This document shows, piece after piece, positions 34,811 to 42,451 of a stretch of 64,000 bases of DNA. The notes beneath the pieces are model-generated. The model had not been told where the DNA came from, searched no databases, and was given only the letters and a program-made list of their open reading frames with translations. Made by a program: the position numbers and the translations under genes. Each line of letters opens with the position of its first letter. The stretch's first letter is position 1. Source of the DNA: Sphingobium sp. TCM1 (lineage in GTDB: Bacteria > Pseudomonadota > Alphaproteobacteria > Sphingomonadales > Sphingomonadaceae); the NCBI RefSeq assembly GCF_001650725.1, contig NZ_LXVX01000039.1, positions 311,131-375,130 of the forward strand, written 5' to 3'.

Positions 34811-35122
34811 ATGCGGAAGGCGGCTTTTGGCATGATGGCGGCAACCCTCGCCCTTCCCCTCACGGCCTGCGCCGGGGCGAGCGGACAAGATCCGGCGACG
34901 CCCCCCGCCACGGCCGAAGGGCCCTGTCATCATGATGGCCTGGACCGCTTCGCCGGGCAGAAGGCGAGCGCGGACCTCGGCGCGCAGCTGCTCAAGGCGT
35001 CCGGCGCGAAGACACTGCGCTGGGGCGGCCCCGGTACGGCGATGACCATGGACTTCCGCCCGGATCGCCTGACCGTCAGCTATGACGAGGCGATGATCAT
35101 CACATCCGCGCGCTGCGGGTAA
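34811..35122 (+). CDS. I78-family peptidase inhibitor-like lipoprotein
   Basis: 103 aa with a lipoprotein signal (LALPLTACAGA, Cys near residue 20). The mature part matches the I78 inhibitor pattern: a Cys followed by LDRFAGQKAS, then GTAMTMDFRPDRLTVSYDE, ending in ITSARCG with the paired Cys. I78 proteins inhibit serine peptidases. Likely periplasmic or membrane-tethered. 11 bases after rnd, so possibly co-transcribed. Confidence 0.87.
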   Translation: MRKAAFGMMAATLALPLTACAGASGQDPATPPATAEGPCHHDGLDRFAGQKASADLGAQLLKASGAKTLRWGGPGTAMTMDFRPDRLTVSYDEAMIITSARCG

Positions 35123-35156
35123 ACTCGCTACGTCCCCGTAGCGACCGCTTCCGAAA

Positions 35157-35555
35157 ATGAGCAGCATGACCGCGACCGCAGACCTCGCCATCCGCATGGC
35201 GCGCGCCACCTTCAACCGCGCGCTGGCCGATGCCGACCTCAAGGCTATCGAACCGCTGCTGGCGCGCGACGCGATCCTCGTCACCGGGTCGGACAGTGCG
35301 GTGATTACGGGGCGCAAGGCGCAGCTGCTGGCGTGGAAGCGCGAATTCGCTTCGGCCGACCGGCTGGTCTATTGCCGCACGCCCGACCGCATCATCGTGT
35401 CGCCAGTGGAGCCGGTCGCAATGGAGCAGGGCCAGTGGCAGGGCATCGCCGCCGACAGCGGACGGATGCTCGCATCCGGCACCTATGCCGCCAAATGGCG
35501 AGAAACCGCCGGCTCCTGGCTGCTCGAAGCGGAAATCTTCGTAACCCTGGCCTGA
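35157..35555 (+). CDS. NTF2-like/DUF4440 family protein
   Basis: 132 aa with the cone-shaped NTF2-like pattern: N-terminal helix (ARATFNRALADADLKAIEPLLARDAILV), GRKAQLLAWKREF, and beta strands ending YAAKWRETAGSWLLEAEIFV. No signal peptide. The family includes enzymes and binding proteins, so no specific activity can be assigned. 34 bases after the I78-like gene. Confidence 0.8.
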   Translation: MSSMTATADLAIRMARATFNRALADADLKAIEPLLARDAILVTGSDSAVITGRKAQLLAWKREFASADRLVYCRTPDRIIVSPVEPVAMEQGQWQGIAADSGRMLASGTYAAKWRETAGSWLLEAEIFVTLA

Positions 35556-35564
35556 CTGGCGGCC

Positions 35565-36266
35565 TTATAGTTCCAGGCCGATCAGCGTCCCGCTGCCGAT
35601 CCGATCGACATAGCGCTTGCCGTCAATCTCCAGCCAGTCGGGCGTGACCTCCAGCCGGCGCCCCCGGATCGTCGTGCGCAGATGTTCCACCGCGATCCTG
35701 TTGCGCGCCACGATGCGCAGCACGCACAGGCCATCGCCCCGCGTCGCCATCATCGAATAGCGATCGCCGCGCAGCAGGAAATGCCAGCTGCCATTGGCCG
35801 GCTTCCACTCATTGCCGTCGATGATCTGTTCCGCCTCGCCATCCGCCGCGCCCAGCCGGACGCTGATCCGCGTTGCGCCATTGGTGCGCCGGGGCGGCGC
35901 GAACATCAGGATCGGTTCGCCATCCAGCGTGATGGGAATCGGCGTATCGCGCAACAGCCGTGCCCCGCCCACGATCAGTTGCGGCAACTCGGCGGAAAAA
36001 GGCAATCGGTCCCGCGCGAAATGACGCTGGCGCACCACCGGGTTGGCGTGGAAGCTGTGCACCTGGGTCGCGGTCAGCCGCCCCTCCTCGACCAGGCCAT
36101 GGCAGGTGGGGCAAAGCAGGGTCGCGCCCGGTCCGTCCGGCAGGCCCAGATAGCGGTAGATGGTGACGCCGCAGCGCACGCAAGCAAAGCCGCACGCCTG
36201 GCGGATGTCCGCGCGCTGCTCGGCCGTCAGGTCCGACAAGGACGGCATCACTCGCAAACCCACCAT
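35565..36266 (-). CDS. HNH-like zinc-cluster protein of unknown function
   Basis: 233 aa. Near residues 25-60 are CGFACVRCG and LLCPTCHGLV, the two cysteine pairs of an HNH-type zinc fold, but the usual central His-His of the nuclease motif is not obvious. The remainder is rich in beta strands (SWHFLLRGDRYSMMATRGDGL) and unlike known nucleases. Start: ATG 36266 with AAGGGG upstream; ATG 36248 is an alternative. A 24-codon reading frame overlaps the start. Convergent with the NTF2-like gene. Confidence 0.75.
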   Translation of the reverse strand: MVGLRVMPSLSDLTAEQRADIRQACGFACVRCGVTIYRYLGLPDGPGATLLCPTCHGLVEEGRLTATQVHSFHANPVVRQRHFARDRLPFSAELPQLIVGGARLLRDTPIPITLDGEPILMFAPPRRTNGATRISVRLGAADGEAEQIIDGNEWKPANGSWHFLLRGDRYSMMATRGDGLCVLRIVARNRIAVEHLRTTIRGRRLEVTPDWLEIDGKRYVDRIGSGTLIGLEL

Positions 36267-36322
36267 GGCGACACCCCTTTAGCAGCGCCGTCCACACCTT
36301 TGCGGACGGTCGTTCCTGACAT
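36248..36322 (-). CDS. possible 24-residue leader peptide upstream of the HNH-like gene
   Basis: An ATG with AGAGGAC before it opens a short frame (MSGTTVRKGV...SPWWVCE). Its TGA shares an A with the internal ATG at 36248 of the HNH-like frame (TGATG), and it covers the other start at 36266 out of phase. It could couple or attenuate translation. Coding evidence is only the ribosome binding site and the overlap. Confidence 0.3.
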   Translation of the reverse strand: MSGTTVRKGVDGAAKGVSPWWVCE

Positions 36323-36369
36323 GGCGTCCTCTTGCGAGCGGAGTTCTGACGACCCCCTTTTGGCATCCC

Positions 36370-36398
36370 TATCGTTGAAATAAATGCGCCCAAGTCAA
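36370..36398 (-). promoter_or_regulatory. candidate promoter of the HNH-like gene
   Basis: Minus strand TTGACT (36393-36398), 17 bases, ACGATA (36370-36375), within an A/T-richer patch about 105-130 bases before the start. Confidence 0.4.
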
Positions 36399-36416
36399 GG
36401 GGCTGCATGAAATCTT

Positions 36417-36803
36417 CTATCTTTGCGGCAGCAGATCCACGTTGCGCGCCGCCGCGATCGCCCGGATGCGGTCGGGCCGGGGCATGTTCTTGATCGCGAT
36501 TTCGGCCACGTCGCCGGCACTGAACAACTCGACATGGCCGACGCCGAACAGGCGCTGACCCAGGCTCTGGGTGATCCGCACCGACCGGATGCTCGACAAT
36601 GCGACCTCTGTCCGCTGCTTGGACAGCAGGCCGCGCTCCATCAGAACCTCCCGATCGGACAGGGCCAGCCGCTCACCCTTGTGCATCACCCACCATATCC
36701 CGATCGCCAGGATGCCGACGACGGACAGCAGCAGCAGAATGAATAGCAGCGGATGCGCCCGGAACATCGCGGGATGTTCGTCATACAACCAGGTATCGCT
36801 CAC
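36417..36803 (-). CDS. bacterial PH domain (bPH2) membrane protein
   Basis: 128 aa from GTG. GGGAGG lies 4 bases upstream of that GTG; an in-frame ATG 12 codons earlier is possible. A membrane helix (PLLFILLLLSVVGILAIGIWWVM) is followed by a PH-like domain (LALSDREVLMERGLLSKQRTEVALSSIRSV, ending HVELFSAGDVAEIAIKNM). Typical of YdbS-like proteins of unknown function. No partner gene adjacent. Confidence 0.82.
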   Translation of the reverse strand: MSDTWLYDEHPAMFRAHPLLFILLLLSVVGILAIGIWWVMHKGERLALSDREVLMERGLLSKQRTEVALSSIRSVRITQSLGQRLFGVGHVELFSAGDVAEIAIKNMPRPDRIRAIAAARNVDLLPQR

Positions 36804-36933
36804 GCCGCCTCCCTTGATCCAGCCAGCCGACTTGACCATGGCGCGCCCTGCCCGTCAAGGCGCGGGCGCCGAAGCTGGTTAACCGAAATTTTCCTTGATC
36901 GGGGATAGAGCGATGACTTCCCTGGAGCGAAAC

Positions 36934-37482
36934 ATGGCACGCAGTCTCTATGAAATGGGCGACCGGCGCCCGGCCGAACCCGGCAACTGGCTCAACGAAC
37001 GGCGGGAAAGGCGCACCCGCGTCCTGCCGATCGGGCTTCTATGCCTCGTGCTGGTGATTGCCATGCTGGCGGCGGCGTTCATCGGGCAGGCATTGCCATC
37101 CGCCGAGGAAACGGCCCGCCGGGCCGGCACTGCCAGCATCTCGGATCGATTCGCGCTCTGTGATGATCTGCGCGGCGACGCGTGCGTACTGGCCGCGGAT
37201 GCCTATGCCTGGCGCGGGCATCGCTATCATCTCTCCGACATCAGCGTCCCCGCCCGGACGAACGCCCGATGCCCGCTGGAAGCCCGGCGCGCAGAGCAGG
37301 GCCGCATAGCGCTCGCGGCGATGATGAACGGCGGCGCCTTCGACGCACGCCCCGACCCTGCCGATGCCGATCCCTCCGCGCGCATCCTGACCCGCGACGG
37401 CGTGTCGCTGGGCGAACTGATGATCCTGAAGGGTCATGCCCGGCCCTGGTCGGCGCGGCCCATCGACTGGTGCGCGGCCTGA
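36934..37482 (+). CDS. SNase-like (thermonuclease-fold) membrane-anchored protein
   Basis: 182 aa. A cytoplasmic basic start, one membrane helix (LPIGLLCLVLVIAMLAAAFIG), then a domain resembling staphylococcal-nuclease-like proteins: YHLSDISVPART, CPLEARRAEQGRIAL, and ILTRDGVSLGELMILKGHARPW. The first catalytic Arg region appears altered, so nuclease activity is uncertain. TGGAG is 6 bases before ATG 36934; ATG 36913 is an alternative. Confidence 0.72.
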   Translation: MARSLYEMGDRRPAEPGNWLNERRERRTRVLPIGLLCLVLVIAMLAAAFIGQALPSAEETARRAGTASISDRFALCDDLRGDACVLAADAYAWRGHRYHLSDISVPARTNARCPLEARRAEQGRIALAAMMNGGAFDARPDPADADPSARILTRDGVSLGELMILKGHARPWSARPIDWCAA

Positions 37483-37622
37483 CGCGCTCCATGCCGCCGG
37501 ATCGAGACGCACCGCCTTGTGCCGATCCGGCGCTCGACAAGGGCGTCGGCGATGGCCGCCACTTTCTCGGCCGGCCGACTGCTATCCCAGACACCGTAGC
37601 GCAGCCCCAGAAAGACGTTCAT
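37434..37622 (-). CDS. doubtful 62-residue ORF
   Basis: An ATG with AAGGAAG upstream opens MNVFLGLRYGVWDSSRPAEK..., then an Arg-rich half that overlaps the 3' end of the SNase-like gene on the opposite strand. No family recognised. It is kept because of its start context only; it may equally be spurious. Confidence 0.22.
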   Translation of the reverse strand: MNVFLGLRYGVWDSSRPAEKVAAIADALVERRIGTRRCVSIRRHGARQAAHQSMGRADQGRA

Positions 37623-37809
37623 GTCTTCCTTTCGTCACAGCCCGTGACCGGGGCGATCATCAACGACAGCGCCTGGTTCCCCGCCCCGTTGCCGGGCAAG
37701 GAAGGCAGGCGGACCGCCTTCGACGGCAATCCGCCGCAGCTATGCCTGACGGGCATGGTCGCGTTCTGATCCTGAAGCCTGTCGATTGAAGTTGGTCTAG
37801 GAAGCAGGC
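37483..37809. other. 327-base gap between SNase-like and MFS genes
   Basis: Apart from the doubtful minus-strand ORF at its left end I see no supported gene. Base composition is coding-like and reading frames remain open on both strands, so it may be remnant coding sequence. The right end holds the leader of the MFS gene. Confidence 0.4.
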
Positions 37810-39096
37810 ATGACCGATCGACTCCCCCCTTCCCCCGCCTATCGTGGTCCAGTCTATTCAAGCGTCGTGCTGGCGATGCTGCTGCTGGTCTACACGTTCA
37901 ACTTCCTCGACCGGCAGATACTGGGCATCCTGGCCGGGCCGATCAAGGCGGAGCTGGAGTTGAACGACACGCAACTCGGGGCGCTGGGCGGGATCGCCTT
38001 CGCCCTGCTCTATTCGACGCTGGCGATCCCGCTGGCGCTGCTGGCCGACCGGACCAGCCGCACCTGGGTCATCACCGTCAGCCTCGCCGTCTGGAGCGGC
38101 TTCACCGCGCTGTGCGGGGTGGCGGGCAGCTTCACGCAGATGTTCCTGTTCCGCATCGGCGTGGGCGTGGGCGAGGCGGGCGGCGTCGCCCCGTCCTATG
38201 CCGTCATCTCCGACTATTTCCCCCAGCATCAGCGCGCCCGCGCTTTGTCCATCTATTCGCTCGGCATCCCGCTGGGGTCCGCCGGGGGCGCGCTGCTGGG
38301 CGGCTATATCGCGCAGACCGTGGAATGGCGCACGGCCTTCATCGCGGTCGGACTGCTCGGCATCCTGATCGCGCCGATCTTCCGCCTCGTGGTGCGCGAG
38401 CCGGCGCGGCCCGCCCAGGCGGGCGATGCCGTGCCGGTCAGCGCGGTGTTCGGCATCCTCGCCGCCAAGCGCAGCTTCTGGATGCTGGCGCTGGGGGCGG
38501 CGTGCAGTTCGATGTGCGGCTATGGCGTCGCCTTCTGGCTGCCCAGCCTGCTGATGCGCAGCTTCGGCCTGGACCTGATCGGCGCGGGCCAGTTTCTGGG
38601 CGCGCTGCTGCTGATCGGCGGGGTGGCGGGCGTGCTGCTGGGCGGATGGCTGGGCGACCGGCTGGGCGGCAGGGACAAGGCCTATTATGCCTGGGTGCCG
38701 GCGGTCAGCTATGTCGTGGGGATGCCGCTGTTCGTGGCGGGCGTACTGTCGGGCAGCGTGACCGTCGCCTTCGCCCTGTTCCTGATCCCGCAGGCGCTGG
38801 TCTATGTCTGGCTCGGCCCGGTGCTGACGGCTGTCCAGCATCTGGTGCCCGCCCATATGCGCGCCAGCGCGGCGGCCTGCTTCCTGCTGATCAACAATCT
38901 GGTCGGGCTGGGGCTGGGAAGCTGGGCGGTCGGCAACCTGTCCGACGCGCTGACGCCCGCCTATGGCCAGGAAGCGCTGCGCTACGCGATCGTCGCGGCG
39001 CTGGGCTTCTACCTGCTCGCGGGCCTGTTCATGGCGCTGGCGGGCCGGGCGCTGCGGCGCGACTGGGTGCAAGCCGACAGCGAAATAGACAGCTGA
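37810..39096 (+). CDS. MFS transporter (spinster-like)
   Basis: 428 aa with 12 hydrophobic helices. The MFS motif A region reads ALLADRTSRTWV, and NFLDRQILGILAGPIKAELELND in helix 1 is typical of the spinster-like/hexuronate-type group often encoded in sphingomonads. The second half has GGWLGDRLGGRDK. Substrate unknown. Convergent with prfC. Confidence 0.93.
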   Translation: MTDRLPPSPAYRGPVYSSVVLAMLLLVYTFNFLDRQILGILAGPIKAELELNDTQLGALGGIAFALLYSTLAIPLALLADRTSRTWVITVSLAVWSGFTALCGVAGSFTQMFLFRIGVGVGEAGGVAPSYAVISDYFPQHQRARALSIYSLGIPLGSAGGALLGGYIAQTVEWRTAFIAVGLLGILIAPIFRLVVREPARPAQAGDAVPVSAVFGILAAKRSFWMLALGAACSSMCGYGVAFWLPSLLMRSFGLDLIGAGQFLGALLLIGGVAGVLLGGWLGDRLGGRDKAYYAWVPAVSYVVGMPLFVAGVLSGSVTVAFALFLIPQALVYVWLGPVLTAVQHLVPAHMRASAAACFLLINNLVGLGLGSWAVGNLSDALTPAYGQEALRYAIVAALGFYLLAGLFMALAGRALRRDWVQADSEIDS

Positions 39097-39112
39097 ACGA
39101 GATTGCGCCATT

Positions 39113-39146
39113 CATGACTGGACGGAAGCAATGCCGCCCAGTCATG
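39113..39146. terminator. hairpin between convergent MFS and prfC genes
   Basis: A perfect 9-bp stem (CATGACTGG/CCAGTCATG) with a 16-base loop sits between two convergent stops. There is no strong T-run on either side, so termination is plausible but unproved. Confidence 0.45.
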
Positions 39147-39167
39147 CTCGTGAAGCACGAATAGGGT

Positions 39168-40745
39168 TTATCGTTCGCGGGTCGCGCTGAACTTCACCTT
39201 GGGATGGCGTTCCTGCTGGTAGCCGATGTCCCAGGCACTGCGGGCCATGAATACGAGATTGCCGTCGCGGTCGCGGGCCATGTTGGCGCCATTATAGGAC
39301 GCCAGTTCCTTGACCGCCGCCTCGTCCCCGCTGATCCAGCGGGCGGTGTCGAAGGGCGAAGGTTCGAGGCCCGCCGCCACCTTATATTCGGCTTCGAGGC
39401 GCGAGATCAGCACTTCGAGCTGGAGCTGGCCGACGACGCCGACGATCCAGTTGCTGCCGATTTCGGGGTAGAAGACCTGGATTACGCCCTCTTCGCTGAG
39501 GTCGTCCAGCGCCTTGCGCAGCTGCTTGGTCTTGGTCGGGTCTTTCAAGGCCACGCGGCGCAGGATTTCGGGCGCGAAATTTGGCAGGCCGGTGAAGCGC
39601 AGGCCGGGCTTTTCCGACAGGGTGTCACCCACGCGCAGCGCGCCATGGTTGGGGATGCCGATGATGTCGCCGGGAAAAGCCTCGTCCGCCAGTTCGCGGT
39701 CCTGCGCGAAGAAGAGGATCGGCGAATGGACGGCGAGCGGCTTGCCGCTTCCGCTGGGGGTCAGCTTCATGCCGCGGCGGAACTTGCCCGAAACGAGCCG
39801 CATGAAGGCGATGCGGTCGCGGTGCATCGGGTCCATATTGGCCTGCACCTTGAAGATGAAGCCGGTGACTTCGCTCTGTTCCGGTTCGACGGCGGCAGGT
39901 TCGGCAGGCTGCGACCGGGGCGGCGGCGCATGGGCCGACAGCGCGTCGATCAGTTCGGTGACACCGAACAGCTTGAGCGCCGACCCGAAATAGACCGGGG
40001 TCAGGTCGCCATGGCGGTAGCGGCCAAGGTCGAATTCGGCATAGCCCCCCTGCGCCAGCTCCGCCTCCTCGCGCAGCTTTTCCAGTCCCCGTTCCGAGAG
40101 GACATCGGCCAGCTTCGGATCGTCGAGGCCGGTGAAGACCTGCTCCTTGCCCTCAAACTCGCGAGAAGGGCCGGTCGGCTGGCGCAAGCGGTTAGTGGCG
40201 AAATCGTAGATGCCCTCGAAATCGGTGCCCATGCCGACGGGCCAGCTCATCGGACAGACATCGAGCTGGAGCTGGTCGGCGACTTCATCGAGCAGGCCGA
40301 AAATCTCGCGGCCCTCGCGGTCGACCTTGTTGACGAAGGTGATGATGGGGACGTTGCGCAGGCGGCAGACCTCGAACAATTTGCGGGTCTGCGGCTCGAT
40401 GCCCTTGGCTGCGTCGATGACCATGACGGCAGAGTCGACCGCAGTCAGGGTGCGATAGGTATCTTCCGAGAAATCCTCGTGGCCCGGCGTGTCGAGCAGG
40501 TTGAAGGTGATCGTCTCGCCATCGCGGGTCCGCTCGAACGTCATGACCGAAGAGGTGACGGAGATGCCGCGCTGCTGCTCGATCTTCATCCAGTCGGAGC
40601 GGGCACGGCGATTGGCGCCGCGCGCCTTCACCTCGCCCGCAAGGTGGATCGCGCCGCCTTCCAGCAGCAGCTTTTCAGTCAGCGTGGTCTTGCCGGCGTC
40701 CGGGTGGGAAATGATCGCGAAGGTGCGGCGGGATGGGATGGTCAT
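39168..40745 (-). CDS. prfC: peptide chain release factor 3
   Basis: 525-aa translational GTPase that recycles RF1/RF2. G motifs: HPDAGKTTL, DTPGHEDFSED and NKVDREGR; the C-terminal part has the RF3-type ALRVGDTLSEKPGLRFTGLPNFAPE. The ATG giving MTIPSRRTFAIISHPDAGKTT was chosen; an upstream extension of the frame is without similarity. Length matches E. coli RF3 (529 aa). Confidence 0.97.
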   Translation of the reverse strand: MTIPSRRTFAIISHPDAGKTTLTEKLLLEGGAIHLAGEVKARGANRRARSDWMKIEQQRGISVTSSVMTFERTRDGETITFNLLDTPGHEDFSEDTYRTLTAVDSAVMVIDAAKGIEPQTRKLFEVCRLRNVPIITFVNKVDREGREIFGLLDEVADQLQLDVCPMSWPVGMGTDFEGIYDFATNRLRQPTGPSREFEGKEQVFTGLDDPKLADVLSERGLEKLREEAELAQGGYAEFDLGRYRHGDLTPVYFGSALKLFGVTELIDALSAHAPPPRSQPAEPAAVEPEQSEVTGFIFKVQANMDPMHRDRIAFMRLVSGKFRRGMKLTPSGSGKPLAVHSPILFFAQDRELADEAFPGDIIGIPNHGALRVGDTLSEKPGLRFTGLPNFAPEILRRVALKDPTKTKQLRKALDDLSEEGVIQVFYPEIGSNWIVGVVGQLQLEVLISRLEAEYKVAAGLEPSPFDTARWISGDEAAVKELASYNGANMARDRDGNLVFMARSAWDIGYQQERHPKVKFSATRER

Positions 40746-40789
40746 GGCGCGCCCATATAGGGATTTTTGCGCCCAAAGCGAGTCGCGCG

Positions 40790-41686
40790 TTAGACGCCCG
40801 CCCCATCCCCCACCAGCGTCACGTCCATGCGGAAGCTGCGGGAGTCGCCGGGCAGCAGCGCCATGATGCCCGGCTTGTCCCAGACATCCCCGTCGAAGCC
40901 CACGAGGTCGGCCATGCCGGCCCAAGGTTCGACACACAGATAATGGGCGCCGGGCTTTTGCCACAGGCCGAGCCAGGGGGTGTCGGGGAAGTCGATCCGC
41001 AGGTGCGGGTGGCCGGGCGCACCCCAGGTCAGCGAGCGGCTGGCGAGATCATCCCAGATCAGCGCGTCGCCCTCGAACATCGCATGAGTGGGGACGAGCG
41101 TGTCGCCCTCGACCGGGGAGGGCACGGAGCCGCGGGCGATGAGGCCGGGTTCGTCGCCGACCTTGCGGATCGGGGCGGGTTCGGACCGTTCGAAGGTAAT
41201 GCGATGATCGGCCGCCGCGCCGCCATAGGGGAGCGGCCAGGCGAAGGCGGGATGATAGCCGAAGGAAAAGGGCATGTCCGCCTCCCCCCGGTTGCTGACG
41301 GTGGCTGTCATCCGCAAGGTCGCGCCCTCAACAGCAAAGCCCATGTCGAGCCGGAAGTCGAACGGATAGATGGCACGCGAATCGCTGTCCGCCTCCAGCC
41401 GGAACAGCGCCCTGCCCGCGTCGCGATCGACCAGCGCGAAATCACGGCGGCGGGCGAAGCCATGCTGCGGCATCGGATATTCGCGCCCGTCGAGCCGGTA
41501 GGCATCGCCGCGCGACCGGCCGACGAAGGGGAAGAGCAGGGGCGCATGGCCGGTCCACCATCGGGGATCGGCATCGGTCATCAGATCGCGACCCTGCGCG
41601 TCCCGAAGCGACCAGAGTTCGGCGCCCAGCGGGTCGATCTCGGCGGAGAGAATTGCCGATGCGATGGCGATGCGGGTGTCGGACAA
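40790..41686 (-). CDS. aldose 1-epimerase family protein (TTG start proposed)
   Basis: 298-aa galactose-mutarotase-like protein: LSAEIDPLGAELWSLRDAQGRDLM, LFPFVGR, then FSFGYHPAFAWPL with the conserved His, and a C-terminal WAGMADL region. Likely interconverts anomers of a sugar or sugar phosphate. AGGAGG lies 5 bases before a TTG codon at the natural N-terminus; the frame runs further upstream only into the divergent gene. 44 bases follow prfC's start. Confidence 0.88.
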   Translation of the reverse strand: MSDTRIAIASAILSAEIDPLGAELWSLRDAQGRDLMTDADPRWWTGHAPLLFPFVGRSRGDAYRLDGREYPMPQHGFARRRDFALVDRDAGRALFRLEADSDSRAIYPFDFRLDMGFAVEGATLRMTATVSNRGEADMPFSFGYHPAFAWPLPYGGAAADHRITFERSEPAPIRKVGDEPGLIARGSVPSPVEGDTLVPTHAMFEGDALIWDDLASRSLTWGAPGHPHLRIDFPDTPWLGLWQKPGAHYLCVEPWAGMADLVGFDGDVWDKPGIMALLPGDSRSFRMDVTLVGDGAGV

Positions 41687-41810
41687 GCGGGCCTCCTGCG
41701 GGGTGCGTCCCTCGCATAACGTCCTGATCGGCAGGTGTCTCCTCCCCCTGATCGTTTCGGCGGGGGAACCGATCCTCCCTGCCACAGGTTTGGGCGGTCG
41801 GAGGACCATA

Positions 41811-42362
41811 ATGCACCGAACCATGATCGCCATCACCCTGTCGCTGCTGCTGTCGGGCACCGCCCTGGCGCAGGAACAGGACAAGCCCCGTGACGAAACC
41901 CTGGACAAGGCGGGCAAGATCGCCACCCAACCCGCGCGCGACATCGGGATCGACAAGGACGAGATACCGCCGGTGCTGCTCAAGGCGGTGGACAACCCCT
42001 ATGCCGCGCCGGCCAGCCGGACCTGCAAGGGGCTGAATGGCGCCCTGGGCGAACTCAACGCCGTTCTGGGCGAGGATTTCACGATCGGGCGGCAGGCCAA
42101 CGAGAATCGCACCGGCAAGATCGCCGAGGCGGTCGGCAAGACCATCGTCAATTCGCTGATCCCCTTCCGCGGGCTGGTGCGCGAGATCAGCGGCGCGGCC
42201 CCGGCCGAGCGCCGGTTGCAGGCGGCGGTGACGGCGGGCATCGCGCGGCGCGGCTATCTGCGCGGGCTGGCGAGCGCGAAGGGGTGCAAGATCGCGCCGA
42301 TCACGCCGCCGCCCGTGGCGAAGGAGGCGAAGAAGGACGAGAAGGACGGCGAGAAGAAATAG
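41811..42362 (+). CDS. hypothetical periplasmic protein
   Basis: 183 aa. GGAGG lies 6 bases before the ATG. Signal peptide MHRTMIAITLSLLLSGTALAQ. The mature part is charged, with NPYAAPASRTCKGLNGALGELNAVLGEDF and a Cys near the end of the folded region. The C-terminus is a Lys/Glu/Asp run. I recall similar proteins in sphingomonads but no function. Confidence 0.78.
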   Translation: MHRTMIAITLSLLLSGTALAQEQDKPRDETLDKAGKIATQPARDIGIDKDEIPPVLLKAVDNPYAAPASRTCKGLNGALGELNAVLGEDFTIGRQANENRTGKIAEAVGKTIVNSLIPFRGLVREISGAAPAERRLQAAVTAGIARRGYLRGLASAKGCKIAPITPPPVAKEAKKDEKDGEKK

Positions 42363-42389
42363 CCGACCCGGTTGGCTTCGCGCCTGTCG

Positions 42390-42421
42390 GGGAGGCGGCC
42401 AGCGCGCGCTATCCGCCTCCC
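42390..42421. other. hairpin after the convergent pheT and hypothetical genes
   Basis: A perfect 9-bp stem (GGGAGGCGG/CCGCCTCCC) with a 14-base loop lies between the two stops. No T-run; a possible shared terminator. Confidence 0.45.
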
Positions 42422-42451
42422 GACGTCGCTCGACGCGAACGGGGCTTGGGC

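Noticed and set aside
37436..37789. plus-strand frame of 117 residues after the SNase-like gene
   Set aside because: No binding site, no similarity, and mixed composition.
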